DNA from: Oscillospiraceae bacterium
GTDB taxonomy: Bacteria; Bacillota; Clostridia; Oscillospirales; Oscillospiraceae
Direction of reading: 5' to 3'
NCBI GenBank assembly: GCA_017458025.1
Contig: JAFTGG010000259.1
Span: forward strand, 1 to 9,480
DNA: 9,480 nucleotides
Within the stretch, counting starts at the first letter, position 1, and each line of letters begins with the position of its first letter. The translations under genes were made by a program, and so were the position numbers. Shown piece by piece: positions 1 to 6,252 of this stretch. Below the pieces are notes generated by a model. That model was not told the DNA's origin, did not search any database, and was given only the letters and a program-made list of their open reading frames with translations.

Positions 1-295
1 AGTGCAGATGCGGCACGCTCTGCCCCGCCTGTTCGCCGATGTTCGACACCACGCGATAGCTTTCGATGTTTTTCTCCTTCGCGAGCTTCGCGATGACCTC
101 AAAGATGTGCGCGACCACCGCGCTGTTCTCCTCGCTCACCTCGGCGACGGAGCCGATGTGCGCTTTCGGGATTACGAGGAAGTGCGTCGGCGCCTGCGGC
201 GCGATGTCGTTGAACGCGTAGCACACTTCGTCCTCGTAGACCGTGGCGCTGGGGATTTCCCCGGAAATGATCCTGCAGAATAAGCAATCCGACAT
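1..295 (-). CDS. hinT: HIT-family (HinT-like) purine nucleotide phosphoramidase, 3' end cut off
   Basis: Reading leftwards from the ATG at 295, 98 residues are visible before the window ends. The start MSDCLFCRIISGEIP, with the Cys4-x-x-Cys7 pair, is the classic HinT N-terminus. It is followed by VYED-(E)-V-CYAFNDIAPQAPTHFLVIPK and then IGEQAGQSVPHLH at the edge. The last residues are the beginning of the His triad HxHxHxx, so the catalytic third His and the final dozen or so residues lie outside the window. Family members of about 110-115 residues hydrolyse purine nucleoside phosphoramidates such as adenylyl-lysine in the cytoplasm, and their physiological role in bacteria is poorly defined. 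The start is supported by an AAAGGAG ribosome binding site about 8 bases upstream. The gene sits 36 bases after alaS on the same strand with no terminator between them, so it is probably co-transcribed. Hydrolysis of aminoacyl-adenylates by HinT proteins makes this pairing sensible, but that link is inference. Confidence 0.95.
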   Translation of the reverse strand, partial: MSDCLFCRIISGEIPSATVYEDEVCYAFNDIAPQAPTHFLVIPKAHIGSVAEVSEENSAVVAHIFEVIAKLAKEKNIESYRVVSNIGEQAGQSVPHLH

Positions 296-331
296 GATAA
301 AACTCCTTTCTGACATCATTCAACGGCTTTC

Positions 332-3004
332 TCAGCCGACAATCTTCTCGACAAACGGCCTCACCGCCGCAAGCGCGTCGCCCAGCTTCGACGCGTCGCT
401 GCCGCCGCCCATAGCGCTGTCAGGCTTGCCGCCTCCCTTACCCCCGAAGATCGGCGCGATCTCCTTGATGATGTCGCCGGCCCTGACGCCCTTGGCGACC
501 GCGTCCTTGCCGCAGACGGCGAGCAGGCTCACCTTCTCGCCCGCGAGCGCGATGACCGCGACCACCGCCGCGTCCTTGTCGCGCAGCACGTCGCCCATCT
601 GGCGAAGGCTGTTGGCGTCGCCGCCCGCGACCGTCGTCGTCACGACGCGCAGACCGCCGACGTCCGCCGCGCCCTTTAAGAGGTCGCCCGCGCTGCCCGC
701 GCTCTCCTTGGCCTTGTACTGCTCGATGAGGCGCTTGGCCTCCTTCAGCTCGCCGAGCGTCTGCTCGATGCGCCCGCCCAGCTCGTTCGGCGTGGTCTTG
801 AGCGCCGCGGCCGCGGCACGGAGCGCCTCGTGCTCCCGGTTCAAGCCGTTGTAGGTCTCGACGCCCGTGGTCGCCTCAATGCGGCGCACGCCGGACGCGA
901 CGCTGCCCTCGCTCGTGATGCGGAACGTGCCCGCCTTGGCGGTGTTGTCGAGGTGCGTGCCGCCGCAGAACTCCATAGAGACGCAGCTCTCGCCCTCGCC
1001 CATCTCCACCACGCGCACCACGTCGCCGTACTTCTCGCCGAACATGGCGACGGCGCCTTTCTTCCTGGCCTCCTCGATGGGCAGCTCCTCCGTGACGACC
1101 GGATAGCCGGTCAAAATCCATTCGTTGACGAGGGCTTCGATCTTGCGCAGCTCCTCCGCCGTGACCGCCTCAAAATGCGAGAAGTCGAAACGGAGCGAAT
1201 CCGGCTCGACCAGCGAGCCCGCCTGATGGACGTGCTCGCCGAGCACCTGCTTGAGCGCGGCGTCGAGCAGATGCGTCGCGCTGTGGGCGCGGCGGATCGC
1301 GTTGCGGCGGGTGACGTCGATCTTCGCGGTCACGGTGTCGCCGACCTTCAAGCCGCCGGACGCCAGAGAACCGGTGTGGAGGTATTTGCCGCCCTTGTTC
1401 TTCTGCACGTCGCGCACCGCAAAACGCGCGCCGTTTGCCTCGATCACGCCGTGGTCGGCGATCTGGCCGCCCATCTCGGCGTAGAACGGGGTCTTGTCCA
1501 GCACAACGATGCCCTCCGCGCCCGCGGCAATCTCGTCGCGCAGCTCGCCCTCCGCGACGATGGCGAGCACCTTCGCCTCGCAGGTATCCTGTTCGTAGCC
1601 GACGAACTCGGTCGCGGGCATCTCCTTGCCGAGGTCGACGCCCGCCCAGCCCAGGTCGCCCAGCGCCTTGCGCGACTCGCGCGCGCGCTCCTTCTGCTCC
1701 TGCATGAGCGACTTAAACGCGTCCTCGTCCACGGAAAGCCCCTCGTCCTTCGCCATCTCGATGGTCAGGTCGATGGGGAAGCCGTAGGTGTCGTACAGCT
1801 TGAACGCGTCCGCGCCGGAAAAGGTGGTCTCACCCTTCGCCTTGTGCTCCGCGAGCATGTCGGAGAAGATCTTCATGCCGCCGTCGATGGTCTTGGCAAA
1901 GTTCTCCTCCTCGGTGCGGATGACCTTGGTGATGTACGCCTGCTTCTCGCGGATATCCTTGTACTCGCCCTCGTTGACCGCGACGACCGTCTCCACGATC
2001 CGCCACAGGAACGGCTCGCCCACGCCGAGCAGCTTGCCGTGGCGCGCGGCGCGGCGCAGCAGGCGGCGCAGAACGTAGCCGCGGCCCTCGTTGGACGGCA
2101 GCACGCCGTCGCAGATCATGAAGCTCGCCGAGCGGATATGGTCGGTGATGATGCGCAGGCTCACGTCGCGCTCGTAGCTCTCGCCGTAGTGCGCGCCGGT
2201 GATCTCGCTGACCTTGTTCGTGATGTGCATGACCGTGTCGACGTCGAACAGCGAGTCGACGTTCTGGCTCACGACCGCGAGGCGTTCGAGGCCCATGCCG
2301 GTGTCGATGTTCTTCTGCTTGAGCTCGGTATAATGGTTCTGGCCGTCGTTGTCGAACTGCGAGAACACGACGTTCCAGACCTCCATGTAGCGGTCGCAGT
2401 CGCAGCCGACGGTGCAGGTCGGCTTGCCGCAGCCGTACTTCTCGCCGCGGTCGTAGTAGATCTCGGAGCAGGGGCCGCAGGGGCCGGAGCCGTGCTCCCA
2501 GAAGTTGTCCTCCTTGCCGAACTTAAAAATGCGCTCCGGCGCGATGCCGATCTCCTTCTCCCAGATGTCGAACGCCTCGTCGTCGGCGGGCGTGGTCTCA
2601 TTGCCGGCGAAGACGGATGGGTACAGGCGGTCGGGCTCCAGACCCGCCCACTCCGGGCTGGTCAGGAACTCCCACGCCCAATGGATCGCGTCGCGCTTGA
2701 AGTAGTCGCCGAACGAAAAGTTGCCGAGCATCTCGAAGTAGGTGCCGTGGCGCGCGGTCTTGCCGACGTTGTCGATGTCGCCGGTACGAATACACTTCTG
2801 GCAGGTGCAGACGCGGCGGCGCGGCGGCTCCTCCTCGCCCTTAAACCAAGGCTTCATCGGCGTCATGCCGGCGTTGATAAGCAGCACGGACTTGTCGTTC
2901 TGCGGCACGAGCGAAAAGCTGGATAAGCGCAGATGCTCCTTGCTCTCGAAGAACGCGAGGAATTTTTCGCGCAGCTCGTTTAAGCTGTAGCTGGGATGTG
3001 CCAT
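332..3004 (-). CDS. alaS: Alanine--tRNA ligase (AlaRS)
   Basis: The product has 890 residues, normal for bacterial AlaRS (about 875-880), and charges tRNA-Ala with alanine. The class II catalytic core occupies roughly residues 4-250, with the motif 3 region GMGLERL at 236-242. The editing domain carries the zinc-binding HxxxH at H574/H578 (HSATHLL) and CGGTH at C680/H684, preceded by the conserved DKTPFYAEMGGQ at 503-514. The C-Ala domain ends with the Gly-rich segment GGKGGGKPDSAMGGG around 854-868. A Cys-rich insertion (C192, C197, C201, C203) in the catalytic half resembles one I recall from clostridial AlaRS. I chose the ATG at 3004 (MAHPSYSLNEL) because the family begins there and AAAGGAG lies at 3014-3020. 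The frame stays open upstream to 3199, but that extension runs through the T-box leader. Expression is expected to be induced by uncharged tRNA-Ala through that leader. hinT follows 36 bases downstream. Confidence 0.98.
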   Translation of the reverse strand: MAHPSYSLNELREKFLAFFESKEHLRLSSFSLVPQNDKSVLLINAGMTPMKPWFKGEEEPPRRRVCTCQKCIRTGDIDNVGKTARHGTYFEMLGNFSFGDYFKRDAIHWAWEFLTSPEWAGLEPDRLYPSVFAGNETTPADDEAFDIWEKEIGIAPERIFKFGKEDNFWEHGSGPCGPCSEIYYDRGEKYGCGKPTCTVGCDCDRYMEVWNVVFSQFDNDGQNHYTELKQKNIDTGMGLERLAVVSQNVDSLFDVDTVMHITNKVSEITGAHYGESYERDVSLRIITDHIRSASFMICDGVLPSNEGRGYVLRRLLRRAARHGKLLGVGEPFLWRIVETVVAVNEGEYKDIREKQAYITKVIRTEEENFAKTIDGGMKIFSDMLAEHKAKGETTFSGADAFKLYDTYGFPIDLTIEMAKDEGLSVDEDAFKSLMQEQKERARESRKALGDLGWAGVDLGKEMPATEFVGYEQDTCEAKVLAIVAEGELRDEIAAGAEGIVVLDKTPFYAEMGGQIADHGVIEANGARFAVRDVQKNKGGKYLHTGSLASGGLKVGDTVTAKIDVTRRNAIRRAHSATHLLDAALKQVLGEHVHQAGSLVEPDSLRFDFSHFEAVTAEELRKIEALVNEWILTGYPVVTEELPIEEARKKGAVAMFGEKYGDVVRVVEMGEGESCVSMEFCGGTHLDNTAKAGTFRITSEGSVASGVRRIEATTGVETYNGLNREHEALRAAAAALKTTPNELGGRIEQTLGELKEAKRLIEQYKAKESAGSAGDLLKGAADVGGLRVVTTTVAGGDANSLRQMGDVLRDKDAAVVAVIALAGEKVSLLAVCGKDAVAKGVRAGDIIKEIAPIFGGKGGGKPDSAMGGGSDASKLGDALAAVRPFVEKIVG

Positions 3005-3045
3005 GTGTCGTTTCTCCTTTGTATGATGAATTTGCCTTTTTGATG

Positions 3046-3080
3046 AAAAAAGACTTCGCCCCTGTCGTTCAGGGGCGAAG
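3046..3080 (-). terminator. Intrinsic terminator of the alaS T-box
   Basis: On the minus strand CTTCGCCCCTG (3080-3070) pairs perfectly with CAGGGGCGAAG (3064-3054), an 11-bp stem with a five-base loop. The run TCTTTTTT (3053-3046) follows. The left arm shares the CCCCT needed by the antiterminator, so the two folds are mutually exclusive, as expected for transcription attenuation by a T-box. Confidence 0.95.
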
Positions 3081-3273
3081 CCATGCTTCACGGTACCACC
3101 CTGATTATCCCTCGCGGGATATCTCAGCCCTCCGGTAACGGGGAGGAATCGTTCCGCTCGTCGCGGACGGCTCTGCGGGCGGCTGCGCCGCGCCGTCACC
3201 GAGGGGCTTCCACCGTCTCCCTCTCGCTTGGGGTGCGTCTCGCGTCGCTTTTCCCGCGTCTTTGCCTTTGACC
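3046..3273 (-). promoter_or_regulatory. T-box riboswitch leader of alaS
   Basis: Read on the minus strand, the leader contains the diagnostic T-box AGGGTGGTACCG at 3102-3091. It lies just upstream of a terminator and the alaS start. An antiterminator can be drawn: CCGTG (3093-3089) pairs with CATGG (3085-3081), and AGGG pairs with the CCCCT that otherwise forms the terminator. The bulge reads UGGU, whose last base would pair with A73, the discriminator of tRNA-Ala. Upstream are a stem III-like CCTCC/GGAGG hairpin with loop CCGTTACC, a small ATCCC-GCGA-GGGAT hairpin, and stem I. Stem I shows an apical GAGAGGG..GGTGGAAG..CCCCTCG arrangement. Its base can pair GACG (3260-3257) with CGTC (3169-3166). 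A candidate Ala specifier GCC is at 3183-3181, but several GCN triplets lie nearby, so this assignment is tentative. Binding of uncharged tRNA-Ala should favour read-through into alaS-hinT. Confidence 0.95.
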
Positions 3274-3279
3274 TTGTTT

Positions 3280-3307
3280 ATTATATGGATTTTCCGCAGT
3301 TTGTCAA
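3280..3307 (-). promoter_or_regulatory. SigA-type promoter of alaS-hinT
   Basis: On the minus strand TTGACA (3307-3302) and TATAAT (3285-3280) match both consensus hexamers exactly, with a 16-base spacer. Transcription would begin near 3273, immediately before stem I of the T-box leader. Consensus promoters are usual for attenuation-controlled genes, where control is exerted after initiation. Confidence 0.93.
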
Positions 3308-3324
3308 CCGGAAAACACGTTTTA

Positions 3325-3353
3325 TTGCAAAAACCATAAAATGGGTATATACT
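3325..3353 (+). promoter_or_regulatory. SigA-type promoter of the EamA permease gene
   Basis: TTGCAA (3325-3330) and TATACT (3348-3353) are separated by 17 bases. The predicted start of transcription is near 3360, upstream of the chosen ATG at 3383. It would exclude an alternative in-frame ATG at 3341 from the message. The promoter is back to back with the alaS promoter, with 17 bases between the two -35 boxes. Confidence 0.75.
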
Positions 3354-3382
3354 CCCGAGCGGCGGCAATTGTGAGGTGTCCT

Positions 3383-4330
3383 ATGAAAAAATTCAACGTC
3401 GGTTACGTCTATATTATTCTCTGCGCGCTGATCTTCAGCTTCGTCGAGGTCGCGCTCAAGCGCACGACGGGCATGTTCCACCCGCTGCAAATCACGGTGC
3501 TGCGCTTTCTCATCGGCGGCGTCGTGCTGCTGCCGCTCGCGCTGCGCTCCGTCCGGAAACACGGCGCGACGCTCACGGCGCGGGATTGGGGCTTTTTCGC
3601 GGCGCTCGGCTTTTTGTTCGTCTGTGTCGCGATGACGGTCTATCAGCTCGCGTTGGTCTACACGCAGGCGTCGGTCGTCGCGGTGCTGTTCTCCAGCAAC
3701 CCGCTGTTCATCACGATCCTCGCCCATCTCATGCTCGGCGAGGATATCCGCAAGAACCACATCGTCGCGCTGTGTCTGGAAGTGGTCGCCATTTTCATCA
3801 TCGTCGACCCGCTGCACGCGGCGCTCTCGCCGGCCGGCTGCGCGCTCGCGGTCGCGTCCGCCGTGCTGTTCGCGCTCTACAGCGTCATCGGCAAAAAGCA
3901 GACGCCGCGCGTCGGCGGCATCGCGGTCACGGCGTTTGCGTCGCTTTTCGGCGGCGCGGAGCTGCTGCTCGTTTTGCTGTTCGGCAGAACGGGCGCGGGC
4001 GCGGCGTTCTTCGCCGCCGTCGATCTGCCGCTGTTCATCGGCGCGCCGCTCCTGTCGACGCTGACCGTCGCGGCGATCCCGTGGCTTCTGTATCTCGGCG
4101 TCGTGAACACGCTCGGCGGCTTCGGCTTCCACATGCTGGCGATGGAGAAAACGAACGCGCAGACCGCGTCCATCGTCTACTTCCTAAAGCCGATGCTCTC
4201 GCCGCTCATCGCGCTCATCGTGCTGCATGAGACGCTCAGCCTCAACATGTGGCTCGGCATTGGCTGCTTCCTCGCCGGCTCGGGCTTCGCGATCCTGCCC
4301 GGCGTCATCGAATCGCGCAAAAGGCGCTAA
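3383..4330 (+). CDS. EamA/DMT-superfamily permease (10 TM)
   Basis: The product is a 315-residue membrane protein with the two-repeat EamA architecture: a first half at about residues 8-142 and a second at about 151-304. Together they give roughly ten hydrophobic helices. LFSSNPLFITILAHLMLGEDI (about 102-122) at the end of repeat one and the matching SIVYFLKPMLSPLIALIVLHETL near 263-285 are typical of the drug/metabolite transporter superfamily. These proteins export or import small metabolites across the cytoplasmic membrane. The substrate cannot be read from the sequence. I chose the ATG at 3383 (MKKFNVGYVY) because GAGGTG precedes it and the promoter -10 box lies downstream of the alternative ATG at 3341. 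The C-terminus ends in a basic SRKRR tail, probably cytoplasmic. The gene stands alone on this strand and overlaps the converging TRIC gene by 4 bp at the stop codons. Confidence 0.93.
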   Translation: MKKFNVGYVYIILCALIFSFVEVALKRTTGMFHPLQITVLRFLIGGVVLLPLALRSVRKHGATLTARDWGFFAALGFLFVCVAMTVYQLALVYTQASVVAVLFSSNPLFITILAHLMLGEDIRKNHIVALCLEVVAIFIIVDPLHAALSPAGCALAVASAVLFALYSVIGKKQTPRVGGIAVTAFASLFGGAELLLVLLFGRTGAGAAFFAAVDLPLFIGAPLLSTLTVAAIPWLLYLGVVNTLGGFGFHMLAMEKTNAQTASIVYFLKPMLSPLIALIVLHETLSLNMWLGIGCFLAGSGFAILPGVIESRKRR

Positions 4331-4956
4331 GCCGACGGCGCCTTCGGCAGGCTCCAACGATAGCGAGCGGCCAGCACGCGAACGGCGAACACGGCAAGCA
4401 GGCACAGCAGCATCGCCGCCTCTCCGGCGGCCCGCCACAGCGCGCAGCACAGCAGCGCGCCGAGGAGCGACGCGCAGGCGTAGATGTGCTTGACAAATAT
4501 GTACGGCCGGTCGCCCGCCAGCACATCGCGCAGGACGCCGCCGCCGACGCCGGTGATGACGCCGAGAAACACGGCGAAAAACACGTTCCCGCCGTAGCCC
4601 GCGTCCATGACCGCGTCCACGCCTACGGCGGTGAACACGCCCAGCCCCAGCGCGTCCGAAACCAGCAGCACCCGCTCAAAGAGGTGCGATTTCATAAACG
4701 CCGCGCGGCGCAGCGCGAGCAAAAACACGACCAGCGACGCCAGCACCGCTGTCAGCGCGTAGACCGGCTCGCGGAACATCGCGGGCGGCACGCGGCCAAG
4801 CAGCACGTCGCGCAAAACGCCGCCGCCGCAGGCGGCGGTCAGCCCCATGATGCACACGCCGAACACGTCCATCTGCTTTTTGAGCGCCGTCACGGCGCCG
4901 GACACCGCGAACGCGGCCGTGCCGAGCAGTTCCATAATATAGACGAATATCTCCAT
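4327..4956 (-). CDS. TRIC/YadS (UPF0126)-family membrane protein
   Basis: The product is a 209-residue polytopic protein of about seven hydrophobic helices. It has an obvious internal duplication: GGGVLRDVLLGRVPPAMF (44-61) is repeated as GGGVLRDVLAGDRPYIF (138-154). This GGGxxRD signature in both halves is the hallmark of the prokaryotic TRIC/UPF0126 (YadS, YvgT) family. Members form trimeric channels for monovalent cations in structural studies, but their role in bacteria is not settled and amino-acid transport has also been suggested. The ATG at 4956 (MEIFVYIMELLG) fits the family start and has a purine-rich GGGGAAGG just upstream. A TTG seven codons earlier is open but lies in the T-tract of the preceding hairpin. 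The gene is on the same strand as U32 but separated by a hairpin, so it may be transcribed mainly on its own. I did not find a clear promoter for it. Confidence 0.93.
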   Translation of the reverse strand: MEIFVYIMELLGTAAFAVSGAVTALKKQMDVFGVCIMGLTAACGGGVLRDVLLGRVPPAMFREPVYALTAVLASLVVFLLALRRAAFMKSHLFERVLLVSDALGLGVFTAVGVDAVMDAGYGGNVFFAVFLGVITGVGGGVLRDVLAGDRPYIFVKHIYACASLLGALLCCALWRAAGEAAMLLCLLAVFAVRVLAARYRWSLPKAPSA

Positions 4957-4970
4957 ACGGCCTTCCCCTG

Positions 4971-5012
4971 AAAACAACCGGGCGCAAGGCTCCCGCGCGG
5001 GAGTCCTGCGCC
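4971..5012 (-). terminator. GC-rich hairpin between U32 and the TRIC gene, probable intrinsic terminator
   Basis: GGCGCAAGGCTCCCG at 4981 and its partner ending at 5012 form a stem of about 14 bp with one mismatch and one G-T pair around a CGCG loop. On the minus strand it is followed, after CGG, by TTGTTTT (4977-4971), so it can end transcription from mltG-U32. On the plus strand it is followed by TCCTGTTTTATCC, a weaker tract, so it may also stop antisense transcription arriving from the EamA gene. The T-tracts are imperfect. Confidence 0.6.
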
Positions 5013-5030
5013 TCCTGTTTTATCCTATGC

Positions 5031-6251
5031 TCATTTTCCGCTCAGCTCCACCTTGTGCCGCACAAAGCTCAGCGGCGGCACTTGGCGGGGCAGCTTCATT
5101 TTAAATACGCTTTTCGGCGTGCGCGGCTCCGGCAGCTCGAAGCCGTCCGCGTCGTACATCATCGGCACAATCATCGGGAACGGGCGGCAGTCGGGGCCGA
5201 CGACCTCGACCTCGTCGCCCACGGCGAACTTGTTGCGCAGAGACAGCGTCGCGTCGCCGCTTTCATCGCACGATTCCACCACCGCGACGACCTGCCATTC
5301 GCGCAGATACCGCGCGCTTTCGGTGTACTGCCCCGGCTCGCCATAGTAGAAGCCGGTGGAGTAGTAGCGGTGGCTGACATGCTCCACCTCGTCGCGCCAA
5401 ACGGGATCGGCCGGCTCGCCCGCCCACACCTCGTCGATGACGTGGCGATAGGCTCCCGTCACGATCGCGGCATAATACTCGCTCTTGGCGCGGCCTTCGA
5501 GTTTGATACAGTCGATCCCCGCGTCCATAATATCGTCCAAGTGGTCGATCATGCACATATCGCGGGAGTTCATGATGTAGGCGCCCTTCTCGTCCTCGAA
5601 CACGGGGAAATACTCCCCGGGGCGCTTCTCCTCCATCAGCGCGTACCGATAGCGGCAGGGCTGGGCGCACTCGCCGCGGTTGGAGTCGCGGCCCGTCATG
5701 TAGTTGGACAGCAGGCAGCGGCCGCTGTAGCTCACGCACATCGCGCCATGAGCGAAGGTCTCGATCTCCAGCTCCGGCGAAACGCTCGCGCGGATCTCGC
5801 GGATCTCGGCGAGCGACAGCTCCCGCGCCAGCACGACGCGCTTCGCGCCGAGATCGTGCCACGCCTGCGCGCAGGCGGCGTTCGCAACGCTCTGCTGTGT
5901 CGAAACGTGGCGCTCGCACTTGGGGGCGTACTTTCCCGCCAGCGTAAATACGCCGAGGTCGGCGAGGATCAGCGCGTCCACGCCCGCGTCGTCCAAAAGC
6001 TCCAGATGCGCGGGCAGCGCCTTCAATTCGTCGCCGCGGGGCATCGTGTTGACCGTGACGTGCGTCCTGACGCCGTGGCCGTGGGCAAAGCGCACCGCCT
6101 CGCGCAGCGCGTCCGGTTCAAAGTTGCCCGCGAACGCGCGCATGCCGAAGCTCGTGCCCGCGAGATACACCGCGTCCGCGCCGTAAAGCACCGCCATGCG
6201 GAGCTTTTCCATATCGCCCGCCGGAGCGAGCAGTTCCGGTTTCTTTCGCAT
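5031..6251 (-). CDS. U32-family protein (TrhP/YrrO-like RNA hydroxylation enzyme, annotated as peptidase)
   Basis: The product has 406 residues. The start KPELLAPAGDMEKLRMAVLYGADAVYL is the conserved TIM-barrel N-terminus of the family. The U32 signature E-x-F-x-H-G-x-M-C is complete at E164, F166, H168, G169, M171 and C172. Further cysteines at C179, C195, C199 and C233 supply candidates for the Fe-S ligands described for this family. KLEGRAKSEYY (250-260) is another family motif. The C-terminal domain is the usual beta-barrel, about residues 305-400. Although labelled peptidase/collagenase, characterised relatives (TrhP in tRNA U34 hydroxylation with prephenate, RlhA in 23S rRNA) modify RNA. 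Assignment here to tRNA rather than rRNA is inference. The ATG at 6251 lies one base after the mltG stop (TAA-G-ATG), with GGCGGA upstream, so translation is probably coupled. In Bacillus yrrL (mltG) and yrrO (U32) are also neighbours. The stop precedes the 4981-5012 hairpin. Confidence 0.94.
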   Translation of the reverse strand: MRKKPELLAPAGDMEKLRMAVLYGADAVYLAGTSFGMRAFAGNFEPDALREAVRFAHGHGVRTHVTVNTMPRGDELKALPAHLELLDDAGVDALILADLGVFTLAGKYAPKCERHVSTQQSVANAACAQAWHDLGAKRVVLARELSLAEIREIRASVSPELEIETFAHGAMCVSYSGRCLLSNYMTGRDSNRGECAQPCRYRYALMEEKRPGEYFPVFEDEKGAYIMNSRDMCMIDHLDDIMDAGIDCIKLEGRAKSEYYAAIVTGAYRHVIDEVWAGEPADPVWRDEVEHVSHRYYSTGFYYGEPGQYTESARYLREWQVVAVVESCDESGDATLSLRNKFAVGDEVEVVGPDCRPFPMIVPMMYDADGFELPEPRTPKSVFKMKLPRQVPPLSFVRHKVELSGK

Positions 6252-6252
6252 C

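Noticed and set aside
830..2926. Long plus-strand open frame of 698 codons antisense to alaS.
   Set aside because: GC-rich third positions of alaS leave antisense frames open. The predicted protein is a low-complexity Ala/Arg/Leu/Val-rich string with no motifs, and alaS is certain.
3005..3199. N-terminal extension of the alaS reading frame to 3199 (65 extra residues).
   Set aside because: It translates the T-box leader and terminator. The family start MAHPSYS at 3004 has a good ribosome binding site.
3341..3382. Upstream ATG at 3341 as the EamA start.
   Set aside because: The -10 box TATACT at 3348-3353 lies downstream of it, so it would not be in the message. There is no ribosome binding site, and the extra residues are not family-like.
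4957..4977. TTG at 4977 as the start of the TRIC gene.
   Set aside because: It lies in the T-tract after a strong hairpin. The ATG at 4956 begins the conserved family sequence.
5021..5030. GCATAGGATA occurs on the minus strand here and on the plus strand at 7502-7511, both intergenic, suggesting a shared regulatory site.
   Set aside because: Dozens of shared 10-mers are expected by chance in a sequence this long when both strands are counted, and no -35 element supports a promoter here.
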